The notes under the pieces are model-generated. The model did not search any database. It worked only from the letters and a program-made list of their open reading frames with translations, and was not told the DNA's origin. Position numbers and translations under genes: made by a program. This document shows, piece after piece, positions 26,430 through 34,862 of a DNA stretch of 64,000 bases (position 1 is its first letter; every line of letters begins with the position of its first letter). Source of the stretch: Terracoccus luteus. GTDB lineage: Bacteria; Actinomycetota; Actinomycetes; Actinomycetales; Dermatophilaceae. The stretch lies in NCBI RefSeq assembly GCF_003635045.1, contig NZ_RBXT01000001.1, positions 930,001 through 994,000 of the forward strand, given 5' to 3'.

Positions 26430-27296
26430 GTGCCCGAGCTGCCCGAGGTCGAGGTCGTGCGCCGCGGCCTCGCCGACCACGTCGTCGGCCGACGCATCGA
26501 GCGGGCCCGGGTGACCGGCATCCGCGTCGCCCGGCGGCACGCCCCCGGCCCCGACGACCTCGCGGCCCGGCTGCACGACGTCACCGTCACGGCGGCCGCC
26601 CGCCGCGGCAAGTACCTGTGGCTCGCTCTTGACGGCGAGGACGCGCTCATCGTGCACCTCGGGATGAGCGGCCAGATGCTCGTCGAGCCCGCCGACGCGC
26701 CGCTGGAGAAGCACTGCCACGCCCGCTTCGACTTCGCCGATGACGGGCCCCAGCTGCGGTTCGTCGACCAGCGCACGTTCGGGGGGCTCGCCCTCTCGCC
26801 GCTGCGGGGCGACGGCATCCCCGAGTCGGTCGCGCACATCGCGCCCGACCCCTTCGAGCCGGCCTTCGACCAGGCCGCCGTCGTGCGGCGGATGAAGCAG
26901 CGCGACAGCGCCGTCAAGCGCGCCCTGCTCGACCAGGGGCTCGTCTCGGGCGTGGGCAACATCTACGCCGACGAGGCCCTGTGGCGGGCGAAGGTGCACG
27001 GTGAGCGGCTGTGCTCGGCCCTGACGAAGCCGACCCTGTCGCGCCTGCTCGACCACGCCCGCGACGTCATGGCCGCCGCCATGGAGCAGGGCGGCACGAG
27101 CTTCGACGCGCTCTACGTCAACGTCAACGGCGCGAGCGGCTACTTCGACCGGTCGCTGCACGCCTACGGCCGCGCCGGGACCCCGTGCGACCGGTGCGGC
27201 GCGACCATGCGCCGCGAGCAGTTCATGAACCGCTCGTCGTTCTCCTGCCCGGTCTGCCAGCCCCGACCGCGCCGACGCGCGTTCGCCCCGCGCTGA
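26430..27296 (+). CDS. mutM: formamidopyrimidine-DNA glycosylase
   Basis: 288-residue base-excision repair enzyme removing 8-oxoguanine. The N-terminal [13 protein letters not shown] supplies the catalytic Pro2 and Glu3. Also visible are HLGMSGQML, the [18 protein letters not shown] helix-two-turn-helix and the C-terminal zinc finger CDRCGATM...FSCPVCQ. GTG start 15 nt after rnc. The gene ends the rpmF-rnc-mutM series at a strong terminator. Confidence 0.97.
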   Translation: MPELPEVEVVRRGLADHVVGRRIERARVTGIRVARRHAPGPDDLAARLHDVTVTAAARRGKYLWLALDGEDALIVHLGMSGQMLVEPADAPLEKHCHARFDFADDGPQLRFVDQRTFGGLALSPLRGDGIPESVAHIAPDPFEPAFDQAAVVRRMKQRDSAVKRALLDQGLVSGVGNIYADEALWRAKVHGERLCSALTKPTLSRLLDHARDVMAAAMEQGGTSFDALYVNVNGASGYFDRSLHAYGRAGTPCDRCGATMRREQFMNRSSFSCPVCQPRPRRRAFAPR

Positions 27297-27318
27297 CCGG
27301 GCGGCCGCCGCAGACGCC

Positions 27319-27355
27319 ACCGGCCGGCATCCTCGCGGTGAGGATGCCGGCCGGT
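27319..27355. terminator. bidirectional terminator mutM / small membrane protein
   Basis: Perfect 16-bp stem (27319-27334 with 27340-27355), loop GCGGT, between convergent genes. The stem contains a GGCATCC and a GGATGCC, the overrepresented heptamer pair. Confidence 0.85.
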
Positions 27356-27381
27356 CGGCGCGGGCGTGACGCCGCGGTGGG

Positions 27382-27708
27382 TCAGTGACCGCCGTGGCGG
27401 GCGGGACCGGGGCGGGTCGGGTCGTCGTCGGCGGGGTCGACGTTCGCGGGCACGATCGTCGGGCGCAGACGCGCCCAGCCGATGAAGACGACGCTGACCA
27501 CGAGAAGGGCCAGGCCCGCCCACAGGTTGGCGTTCATCCCGCCCGTCTTCTCGAGCTCCTGGTCGCCGAAGAGACCCATGAGGGTGAGGATGACGCCGTA
27601 GATGCCGAGCAGGCCGCCGATGAAGTTGCGGATGTCGAAGGCGCCCGCGGTGTGGCGTCCGGCGCGTTCCGTGTCGGCGTCGGGGGCGACTGGCTGGTTG
27701 TCGGTCAT
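27382..27708 (-). CDS. small two-helix membrane protein, SSS partner
   Basis: 108 residues. Hydrophilic N-terminus, then two predicted membrane helices (FIGGLLGIYGVILTLMGLF and LWAGLALLVVSVVFIGW), then a charged Asp/Arg/His tail. I do not recognise a named family. It lies 13 nt downstream of the SSS symporter, with GGAGCC ahead of its ATG, so it is translated from the same message and may be an accessory subunit. It differs from the DUF485 protein that usually precedes acetate-type SSS transporters. Confidence 0.8.
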   Translation of the reverse strand: MTDNQPVAPDADTERAGRHTAGAFDIRNFIGGLLGIYGVILTLMGLFGDQELEKTGGMNANLWAGLALLVVSVVFIGWARLRPTIVPANVDPADDDPTRPGPARHGGH

Positions 27709-27721
27709 GTCCGGCTCCTTG

Positions 27722-29482
27722 TCAGAACGCGAAGTTGAGGATGACGACGAGCACGAGGGCGATGCTCGCCAGCGGGATGGTGCGCTGGTACCACGGCCTC
27801 GACTTCTCGTGCGGGTCGACGAGGTCCTCCTTGGGCGTCTCGCTGTAGACGAGGCCGCGCAGCTCGGAGACCGGCTTGGGCTCCGTGCGCAGCGACACGA
27901 GCACGCTCAGCACGATGTCGACCACGAACGCCGTCGACGCCGCGAGGAAGGCCGCCCCCTGCCCGCCGATGGGGATGACGCCGAGGCTGGCGCTGCCGAA
28001 GGCGTCCTCGCTGAGGAAGGCGAAGATCACCGCGCCGAGCGTGCCGGCCGAGAGGCCGACCCAGCCGGCGGTCGCCGTCATGCGCTTCCAGAACATGCCG
28101 AGGATGAAGGTCGCGAAGAGCGGGGCGTTGAAGAAGCCGAACAGCGTCTGCAGGTAGCTCATGATGTTGTTGAACGAGCTGGCGATGATGGCCGTGAAGA
28201 TGGCGACGAACGTGGCGGCGACGGTCGCGAGGCGCCCGATGCGCAGGTAGTAGTCGTCGCTGTGGTCCTTGCGGATGTAGCGCTGCCACAGGTCGTAGCT
28301 GAAGACAGTGTTGAAGGCCGAGATGTTGGCCGCCATGCCGGCCATGAACGCGGCCAGCAGGCCGGCGATGGCCAGGCCGAGCAGGCCGTTGGGCAGCACG
28401 TCGCGCATGAGCAGGATGAGCGAGTCGTTGTACGTCACGTTGCCCGAGGCGCCACCGGCCGGTGTGCCGCCGTTCTTGAGCTGCCCGATCTCGTTGACGA
28501 GCACGCCCGCGACCATGCCGGGGATGATGACGATGAACGGGATGAACATCTTCGGGAAGGCGCCGATGATCGGCGTCTTGCGGGCCGCGGAGATCGAGTT
28601 CGAGGCCATGGCGCGCTGGACCTCGACGAAGTTCGTCGTCCAGTAGCCGAACGAGAGCACGAAGCCGAGGCCGAAGACGATGCCGATGACCGACAGCGTG
28701 CCCGACCCGAAGCCGGTGAGGGCCTGACCGGGCCACGACTCGAGCTGCTGGTCGGCCGGCGGGACACCGGCGGAGGCCGGTGCGGCGGCGGCGAACTCGG
28801 TGATCTTGTCCTTGAGGCCCTGGTAGCCGCCGACGCGGTGCAGACCGATGAGGGTCAGCGGCAGCAGCGCGGCGACGATGACGAAGAACTGGAGCACCTC
28901 GTTGTAGATCGCGGCCGAGAGACCACCGAGCGTGATGTACGAGAGCACGATGGCGGCGGCGACGATGAGGGCGACCCAGAGCGGCCAGCCGAGCAGCGCC
29001 TGCACGATGGAGCCGAGCAGGTAGAGGTTGACGCCCGCGATGAGCAGCTGGGCGACGGCGAAGCTGATGGCGTTGACGAGGTGGGCGCCGGTGCCGAAGC
29101 GCCGGAACATGAACTCGGGGACCGAGCGCACCTTCGAGCCGTAGTAGAAGGGCATCATGACGACGCCGAGGAAGAGCATGGCCGGGATGGCGCCCACCCA
29201 GAAGTAGTGGACGGCCGAGATGCCGAACTGCGCACCGTTGGCCGACATGCCCATGATCTCGACCGCTCCGAGGTTGGCCGAGATGAAGGCCAGACCCGTC
29301 ACCCACGCAGGCAGCGAGCGCCCGGACAGGAAGAAGTCGATCGAGTCGGAGACGGCGCGGCGGGCCATGATGCCGATACCGAGGACGAAGACGAAGTAGA
29401 GCGCGATGATCAGGTAGTCGACGAGGTTCGCGCTGATCAGGGTGTCCGCGGTCTGCAGACCCGCCAAAGCGTGCATGAGCAC
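27722..29482 (-). CDS. sodium:solute symporter (SSS family)
   Basis: 586-residue integral membrane symporter with about 13-14 helices. Family features: DYLIIALYFVFVLGIGIMARR, FFLSGRSLPAWVTGLAFISANLGAVEIMG near the Na+ site, GGLSAAIYNEVLQFF, and the SFGYWTTNFVEVQRAMA block. The latter resembles SGLT/sialic-acid/myo-inositol-type members more than proline or acetate ones, but the substrate cannot be fixed. Start is GTG 29482 or ATG 29476, with GGAAGGG just upstream. A repeat-containing 250-nt gap separates it from the upstream gene. Confidence 0.93.
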   Translation of the reverse strand: MLMHALAGLQTADTLISANLVDYLIIALYFVFVLGIGIMARRAVSDSIDFFLSGRSLPAWVTGLAFISANLGAVEIMGMSANGAQFGISAVHYFWVGAIPAMLFLGVVMMPFYYGSKVRSVPEFMFRRFGTGAHLVNAISFAVAQLLIAGVNLYLLGSIVQALLGWPLWVALIVAAAIVLSYITLGGLSAAIYNEVLQFFVIVAALLPLTLIGLHRVGGYQGLKDKITEFAAAAPASAGVPPADQQLESWPGQALTGFGSGTLSVIGIVFGLGFVLSFGYWTTNFVEVQRAMASNSISAARKTPIIGAFPKMFIPFIVIIPGMVAGVLVNEIGQLKNGGTPAGGASGNVTYNDSLILLMRDVLPNGLLGLAIAGLLAAFMAGMAANISAFNTVFSYDLWQRYIRKDHSDDYYLRIGRLATVAATFVAIFTAIIASSFNNIMSYLQTLFGFFNAPLFATFILGMFWKRMTATAGWVGLSAGTLGAVIFAFLSEDAFGSASLGVIPIGGQGAAFLAASTAFVVDIVLSVLVSLRTEPKPVSELRGLVYSETPKEDLVDPHEKSRPWYQRTIPLASIALVLVVILNFAF

Positions 29483-29654
29483 TTCCCTTCCGTGGGCGAC
29501 GGTTCACGCTAGCGCCTCCCCGCCCGCTCGGCCCGGCATCCCGGCCGCGGCGCGCGGATCACTCTCTGGTAACGGTGCGGATGCCGGGTGGTCGGCGAGC
29601 GCGCCGGCCGGTTCGCCCGTGGCCGTGGGCCGCCCGTCCCGCCCACCACCCGAC

Positions 29655-29735
29655 ACCGTCGAGAGGCCGTGTCTCGACGCCCACGCCCCTCCACCGTCGA
29701 GAGGCCACTTCCCGTCGAGAGGCCACTTCCCGTCA
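29655..29735. repeat. interspersed repeat ACCGTCGAGAGGCCA, locus 1
   Basis: Copies at 29655 (ending GGCCG), 29693-29707 and 29711-29725. The last two form an 18-bp tandem CGTCGAGAGGCCACTTCC (29695-29712, 29713-29730) with a truncated third copy running into the stop codon of the FAD reductase gene. Related copies occur at 57245-57355. The remainder of 29483-29654 shows no gene. Confidence 0.85.
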
Positions 29736-31070
29736 GGCCGGCCGCAGCAGCCGGCGCAGGGGCACGTCGGCGTCGGCCACGGCATCCGGGTCGGCGGTGA
29801 GGCCCTTCTCCAGCCCACGCTTGACGGCGACGTGGTCGGCCGGGCGCCCCACGCACTCGGCCGCGACGAGCAGCCCGTCACGGAACGCGAGCAGCGAGAA
29901 CGCCTCCGCCGCCGGGTCGCCGCGCACGACGACGCGGTCGGCGCCGTGGGGGAGACCGGAGATCTGCAGGTGCAGGTCGAACTGGTCGGACCAGAACCAC
30001 GGGACGGCGCGGTAGGCCTCGGGCCGGCCCGCCAGGGTGGCCGCAGCGGCCCGCGCCTGGTCGACGGCGTGGGCGACGCTCTCGAGCCGCAGCGGCCCGC
30101 CGACCCCGCGCGAGAAGGGGTTCGGCCCCAGGGCGCAGTCTCCGGCGGCCACGGTGGAGCCGTCCGACGCGACCGCGTGCTCGTCGACGACGACCCCGCC
30201 AGCGGCCACCTCGAGCCCGAGGGCGGTCGCGAGGGCGGTGCGGGGGCGCGCACCCACACCGGTGACGACGACGTCGGCGGTCAGCCGCTCACCGTCGTCG
30301 AGCACGACGGTGCCCACGCGGCTCGGCCGCCCGCCGGTCGGGCCGGCGGACTCGAGGGAGACGACGCGGCGCCCGAGCAGCACCCTCACACCGCGACGGT
30401 CGTGGGCGAGGGCGAAGAAGCCCGACAGCTGCGGCGTCACGGCGCGCCCGAGCAGCCGGTCGGTGACCTCGACGACGGTGACGCGGTGCCCGAGGTCGCG
30501 GGCGGTCGCCGCGACCTCGAGGCCGATGAAGCCACCCCCGACGACGACGACGTCGAGGTCACGCGGGCCGTGGGAGCCGTCGATGCCGTCGGTGTCGACG
30601 TCGTCGGCGGCGACGGAGCGCAGCCGGGCGGCGAGGGCGTCGGCGTCCTTGACGGAGCGCAGCGTGACGACGCCGGGCAGGTCCGAGCCCGGGACGTCGA
30701 GCCGGCGGGCCTCGGCACCGGTGACGAGGGCCAGCCGCTCGAAGGGCAGCGGGCCGGCCGTCGTCGTCGCCACCCCGCCACCGCCCGCCCCGCCCGCGCC
30801 GCGCGTGAGGTCTGTGACGGTCGTGCCGGTGAGCAGGTGCACGTCGAGCTCGCGCCACCGCTGCGGGCTGAGCAGCGGTAGCGGCAAGGGCGGGCCCGAT
30901 GCCGGGTGCAGGTGCGCCTTCGACAGCGGCGGCCGCTCGTAGGGCGGGTGCGCCTCGTCGCCGACGACGGTGACCGGCGAGTCGTCGCCGAGCTCGCGCA
31001 GGTGGGTCACGAGGCTGACCGCGGCCTGGCCGGCGCCCACGACGAGGATGCCGGGGGGTGGGCTGGCCAT
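29733..31070 (-). CDS. FAD-dependent ferredoxin/NAD(P)H reductase
   Basis: 445-residue pyridine nucleotide-disulfide oxidoreductase-like flavoprotein of the ferredoxin reductase type (rubredoxin/putidaredoxin/terpredoxin reductases). FAD site GILVVGAGQAAVSLVTHLRELG at the N-terminus, YERPPLSKAHLHP, second nucleotide motif VVVVGGGFIGLEVAATA, then TVAAGDCALGPNPF and the C-terminal reductase domain (WFWSDQFDLHLQISG). It would feed electrons to a P450 or dioxygenase encoded elsewhere; none is in the window. TACAGT 6 nt before the ATG makes it leaderless. Confidence 0.92.
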   Translation of the reverse strand: MASPPPGILVVGAGQAAVSLVTHLRELGDDSPVTVVGDEAHPPYERPPLSKAHLHPASGPPLPLPLLSPQRWRELDVHLLTGTTVTDLTRGAGGAGGGGVATTTAGPLPFERLALVTGAEARRLDVPGSDLPGVVTLRSVKDADALAARLRSVAADDVDTDGIDGSHGPRDLDVVVVGGGFIGLEVAATARDLGHRVTVVEVTDRLLGRAVTPQLSGFFALAHDRRGVRVLLGRRVVSLESAGPTGGRPSRVGTVVLDDGERLTADVVVTGVGARPRTALATALGLEVAAGGVVVDEHAVASDGSTVAAGDCALGPNPFSRGVGGPLRLESVAHAVDQARAAAATLAGRPEAYRAVPWFWSDQFDLHLQISGLPHGADRVVVRGDPAAEAFSLLAFRDGLLVAAECVGRPADHVAVKRGLEKGLTADPDAVADADVPLRRLLRPA

Positions 31071-31076
31071 GGCCCC

Positions 31077-31118
31077 ACTGTAGGTGCGGGGCCGGGCGTC
31101 GCACCCGGCGCCTACAGT
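31077..31118. promoter_or_regulatory. divergent leaderless promoter pair
   Basis: TACAGT occurs on both strands: minus 31082-31077, 6 nt from ATG 31070; and plus 31113-31118, 6 nt from GTG 31125. The identical hexamer and spacing in a 54-bp gap argue for symmetrical, probably mutually affecting, expression. Confidence 0.65.
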
Positions 31119-31124
31119 GCCGGT

Positions 31125-33074
31125 GTGACCGCGATCGACCCCGCCGCCCTGTCCGCCGACCCGACCGCGCCCGCCCCGCTGGCCCTGCCCGAGCAGGGGT
31201 GGCTGGAGTGGGTGTCCGCCCGCGGCGACGGCGGGCTCGACCGCGCCCGAGCCCTCGTCGACGAGCTCCGGGCCCACCCGCCGGCCGCGACGCTCGACGT
31301 GCTGGCGCGGTGGGACGCCGTGCAGACGGCGATGGCCGACGCCGGTTCGGTGGGCTCCCTCTTCTCCGAGGTGCACCCCGACGCGGCGGTGCGGGAGCGG
31401 GCCGAGACCGTCGTGCAGCGCGTGCAGCGCCTCGAGACCGACCTCGGCCTCGACCCCGACCTCTTCGCCGTCTTCGCCGCGCTCGACCCCGAGGGGCTCG
31501 ACGACGACGCGTCGCGGCTGCTCGAGAGGACGCTGCGCGACTTCCGCCGCTCCGGCGTCGACCGTGACGAGAGCACCCGCGACCGCCTGCGCGAGCTCAA
31601 CGAGCGGGCGATCGTGCTGAGCCAGGAGTTCAGCAAGAACATGCGCGAGGACGTCCGCAGCATCCGGGTGCGCCCCGAGCAGCTGGCGGGCATGCCGCAG
31701 GACTGGGTCGACGCCCATCCGGTGGGCGACGACGGGCTCGTCACCGTCACGACCGACTACCCCGACGTCGTGCCGTTCCGCACCTTCGCCCACGACGCCG
31801 AGGCCCGGCGCGAGCTCGTCACGCAGTTTCTCACCATCGCCTGGCCGGCCAACGACACGGTGCTCCAACAGCTGCTCGCGGTGCGTCGCGAGATCGCGAC
31901 GCTGCTCGGCTACGCCTCGTGGGCCGACTACGACGCCGAGGTCAAGATGATCGGCACGGGCGAGGCCATCGGCGACTTCGTCGACCGCATCACCGACCTG
32001 TCGACCGACAGCGCGCAGCGCGACAAGCAGGTGCTGCTCGACCGGCTGCGCCGGGACCGACCCGAGGCCACCGACATCGACGGGGCCGACGCGACGTACT
32101 ACGCCGAGCTCGTGCGCAAGGAGCAGCTCGCGGTCGACGCGCAGCGGGTGCGCACGTACTTCGACTTCGAGCGTGTCCGCCAGGGCCTGCTCGACGTGAC
32201 CGGCCGCCTCTTCGGCCTCGAGTGGCACCGCGTGACCGACGCCCCGTCGTGGCACCCCGACGTCGCCACCTACGACGTGCACGCCGACGGCGAGCGCATC
32301 GGCCGCATCCACCTCGACCTGCACCCGCGCGACGGCAAGTACAAGCACGCGGCGCAGTTCGACCTCGTGCCGGGTCTGGCCGGTCGGCAGCTCGCCGAGG
32401 GGGTGCTCGTCTGCAACTTCAACCGCGGGCTGCTCGAGCACGACGAGGTCGTCACCCTCTTCCACGAGTTCGGCCACCTCGTGCACCACGTCCTCGCCGG
32501 ACGGGGCCGGTGGGTGCGCTTCTCCGGCGTCGCCACCGAGTGGGACTTCGTCGAGGCACCGAGCCAGATGCTCGAGGAGTGGGCCTGGGACGAGGCCGTC
32601 CTCGCGACGTTCGCCCGCAACGCCGACGGCGAGACGATCCCGCCCGAGCTCGTCCGGGCGATGCGCGCTGCCGACGACTTCGGCAAGGGCTACGACGCCC
32701 GCACCCAGATGTTCTACGCCGCCCTCTCGTACGACCTGCACGTCAACCCCACCGACGACGTCACCGCCCGGCTGCGCCAGCTCATGGCCCGCTACTCCGT
32801 CTTCCCCTACGTCGAGGGGACCCACATGCACTGTCACTTCGGCCACCTCGACGGCTACAGCAGCGCCTACTACACCTACATGTGGTCGCTCGTCATCGCG
32901 AAGGACATGTTCTCCGCCTTCGACGCGGACGACCTCTTCGCGCCCGAGGTCGCCGCCCGCTACCGCGACCGGGTGCTCGCCCCGGGGGGCCGGCGCGACG
33001 CCGCCGACCTCGTGCACGACTTCCTCGGCCGCGACTACACCTTCGACGCCTACGCCGCCTGGTTGGCCCGGTGA
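31125..33074 (+). CDS. M3-family metallopeptidase
   Basis: 649-residue cytoplasmic zinc oligopeptidase of the thimet oligopeptidase/oligopeptidase A/Dcp type. The zinc motif HEFGHLVHH begins at His447, with the third ligand Glu in the downstream block FVEAPSQMLEEWAWD. The N-terminal helical part and YAALSYDLH segment fit the family. It is likely to degrade short peptides in turnover. GTG 31125 is set by the TACAGT element. The MOSC gene follows 4 nt later, so they are probably cotranscribed. Confidence 0.94.
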   Translation: MTAIDPAALSADPTAPAPLALPEQGWLEWVSARGDGGLDRARALVDELRAHPPAATLDVLARWDAVQTAMADAGSVGSLFSEVHPDAAVRERAETVVQRVQRLETDLGLDPDLFAVFAALDPEGLDDDASRLLERTLRDFRRSGVDRDESTRDRLRELNERAIVLSQEFSKNMREDVRSIRVRPEQLAGMPQDWVDAHPVGDDGLVTVTTDYPDVVPFRTFAHDAEARRELVTQFLTIAWPANDTVLQQLLAVRREIATLLGYASWADYDAEVKMIGTGEAIGDFVDRITDLSTDSAQRDKQVLLDRLRRDRPEATDIDGADATYYAELVRKEQLAVDAQRVRTYFDFERVRQGLLDVTGRLFGLEWHRVTDAPSWHPDVATYDVHADGERIGRIHLDLHPRDGKYKHAAQFDLVPGLAGRQLAEGVLVCNFNRGLLEHDEVVTLFHEFGHLVHHVLAGRGRWVRFSGVATEWDFVEAPSQMLEEWAWDEAVLATFARNADGETIPPELVRAMRAADDFGKGYDARTQMFYAALSYDLHVNPTDDVTARLRQLMARYSVFPYVEGTHMHCHFGHLDGYSSAYYTYMWSLVIAKDMFSAFDADDLFAPEVAARYRDRVLAPGGRRDAADLVHDFLGRDYTFDAYAAWLAR

Positions 33075-33078
33075 CGGC

Positions 33079-33981
33079 GTGACCCCGGCCCCGACCTCGA
33101 CCTCGACCCCGCCCACGTCGGCGGCGGCGCCGTCGGTGGTCGTCCTCCACGTCCACCCCGTCAAGTCGCTCGCCGGCGTCTCCGTCGACGCGTGGCCGGT
33201 CGACGCGCGGGGGCTGGTCGGCGACCGCCACTGGGCCGTCGTCGACACGGTCGGGGACAAGATCACCGCCCGCGAGGCCAGGGTGATGCTCGGGCTGCGC
33301 GCCGTGCCGCTGGGCGACCGCGCCGGTGCCGGCATCCGGCTGACCGACCTGACAGGCGACGACGACGGCGACCCGCTCGAGGTGGCCGCGCCGGTCGACG
33401 GCGAGCCCGTCGCGGTCGGCTTCTCCGGGATGCCGGTGGCGCGGGCCGCGGGTGCCGTGGCCGACGAGTGGCTCGCCCGGCGGCTCGGTCGCCCGGTGCG
33501 GCTGGTGTGGCAGGGGGAGGAGCACGAGCGGCCGGTACGCCCCGAGTACGGGGGCCGGGACGGCGACCGCAACTCGCTGTCGGACGCGGCTCCCGTGCAC
33601 GTGACGACCGAGGCCTCGCTCGCGCGGCTCAACGACTGGGTGCTCGAGGGGGCGAGGCAGCGCGGTGAGCCGGCGCCGGACCCGCTGGGCCACGACCGGT
33701 TCCGCCCCAACGTCGTCGTCGCCGGGGGAGCGCCCTTCGCCGAGGACGCGTGGGGTGCCGTGTCGGTCGGGGGCGTCGCCTTCCGCACGACGATGGTCAC
33801 CGACCGGTGCGTCATGACGACGGTCGACCGCGACACCCTCGAGGGGTCGAAGGAGCCGATCCGCACCCTGGCCCGCCACCGCCGGTGGGAGGGCGCGACG
33901 TGGTTCGGCGTGCGCCTGACCCCGGTGCTGCCCGTGCCCGACGGCGCCGTGGTCCGGGTCGGCGACCCCGTCGTCGGTTAG
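33079..33981 (+). CDS. MOSC domain protein (YcbX-like)
   Basis: 300 residues: MOSC N-terminal beta-barrel (LHVHPVKSLAGVSVDAWPVDARGLVGDRHWAVVD) and MOSC domain with RFRPNVVV, followed by the conserved Cys in VTDRCVMTTVD, which holds sulfur or molybdenum cofactor in the mARC/YcbX family. Probable role is reduction of N-hydroxylated compounds, with an unseen electron donor. It starts 4 nt after the M3 gene, and its TAG overlaps the convergent gene's TAA as TTAG. Confidence 0.9.
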   Translation: MTPAPTSTSTPPTSAAAPSVVVLHVHPVKSLAGVSVDAWPVDARGLVGDRHWAVVDTVGDKITAREARVMLGLRAVPLGDRAGAGIRLTDLTGDDDGDPLEVAAPVDGEPVAVGFSGMPVARAAGAVADEWLARRLGRPVRLVWQGEEHERPVRPEYGGRDGDRNSLSDAAPVHVTTEASLARLNDWVLEGARQRGEPAPDPLGHDRFRPNVVVAGGAPFAEDAWGAVSVGGVAFRTTMVTDRCVMTTVDRDTLEGSKEPIRTLARHRRWEGATWFGVRLTPVLPVPDGAVVRVGDPVVG

Positions 33982-34862
33982 GTGCCCTCGACCCGCATGC
34001 GGGTCAGGACCTCGCCGAGGTCGGTGAGGGCGGCCGCCTCCTCCGGGCTCAGCGCGCCCGACGGGGTGCGGGAGAGGCGGCGGTAGACCGCCGCCATCCC
34101 CGTGAACAGCTCGCCGCCGGCGCCCGCGGCCTCCTGCGTCTCGGCGATGGCCTCCATCTCGGCGACGAAGCGGCCGCTCTTGGCCGCCGCGACCGCGACC
34201 CGTCGCGCGGCCCTGGCGCCACCGTCGCCCACCTCGGCGGGCAGGGACTCCGTGAGGTCGTCGAGCACGACGTCGAGCACCCCCAGCGAGTCGGCGGTCC
34301 GCAGGGCCTGCGCCCACACCGCCGTCGTCCCCTTGTAGACCGACGCCGTGCACATCTTGACGGCGGACGCCCGACCCACCTCGTCGCCGACGACGCGGTG
34401 GCGCAGCCCGACGGCGTCGAGGGCCGCGACCTCGCCCGCCCGGGCGCCGGACAGGTAGAGCACCGTGTCGGCGCCGGGGGCGGGAGGCCCACCGCTGATC
34501 GAGCCGTCGACGAGGTCGAGGCCGGCGGAGGCCGCGCGGTCGGCGAGCCGGCGCACGGCGGTCGGGGAGACGGCGTTGGCGTCGACGAGGAGAGGACGCG
34601 CGCCGACGCGCGCGGCGGCGGCGAGCACGTCGTCGACGACGGCCCCGGCCGCACCCGGAGGGCAGACCGAGACGACGACCTCGCCGGCCGCGACGACGGC
34701 GTCGAGGTCGGGCAGCAGCTCGAGCCCCTCGGCGAGCGCCCGGGTGCGGTCGGAGCGCCCGGCGACCGTCGTGACCACGCGCGCGCCGCCCGTCCAGGCG
34801 CGGCCGAGCGCCGACCCCATCGCGCCGGGCGACACGATCGCGACGACCGGTGGCCCGGTCAC
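33978..34862 (-). CDS. NAD(P)-binding 6-phosphogluconate-dehydrogenase-like reductase
   Basis: 294 residues. The Rossmann motif is VAIVSPGAMGSALGRAW (GxxGxxG), then VSVCPPGAAG and DGSISGGPP, then a catalytic-lysine-type block GRASAVKMCTASVYKGTTAVWAQAL. This resembles the beta-hydroxyacid dehydrogenase/imine reductase group with a helical C-terminal domain. The substrate is unknown. The GTG overlaps the stop of the acyltransferase gene by 4 nt; stops of this gene and the MOSC gene overlap in TTAG. Confidence 0.85.
   Translation of the reverse strand: MTGPPVVAIVSPGAMGSALGRAWTGGARVVTTVAGRSDRTRALAEGLELLPDLDAVVAAGEVVVSVCPPGAAGAVVDDVLAAAARVGARPLLVDANAVSPTAVRRLADRAASAGLDLVDGSISGGPPAPGADTVLYLSGARAGEVAALDAVGLRHRVVGDEVGRASAVKMCTASVYKGTTAVWAQALRTADSLGVLDVVLDDLTESLPAEVGDGGARAARRVAVAAAKSGRFVAEMEAIAETQEAAGAGGELFTGMAAVYRRLSRTPSGALSPEEAAALTDLGEVLTRMRVEGT

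Noticed and set aside
27602-29512. A 636-codon plus-strand frame opposite the SSS gene
   Set aside because: Its translation is a string of Asp/Glu/Arg/His typical of shadow frames. The minus strand has a clear transporter.
29733-33866. A 1377-codon open frame on the minus strand
   Set aside because: Only its 3' part (29733-31070) is a real gene, the FAD reductase. The rest is the antisense of the M3 peptidase and MOSC genes, open because the DNA is so G/C-rich.
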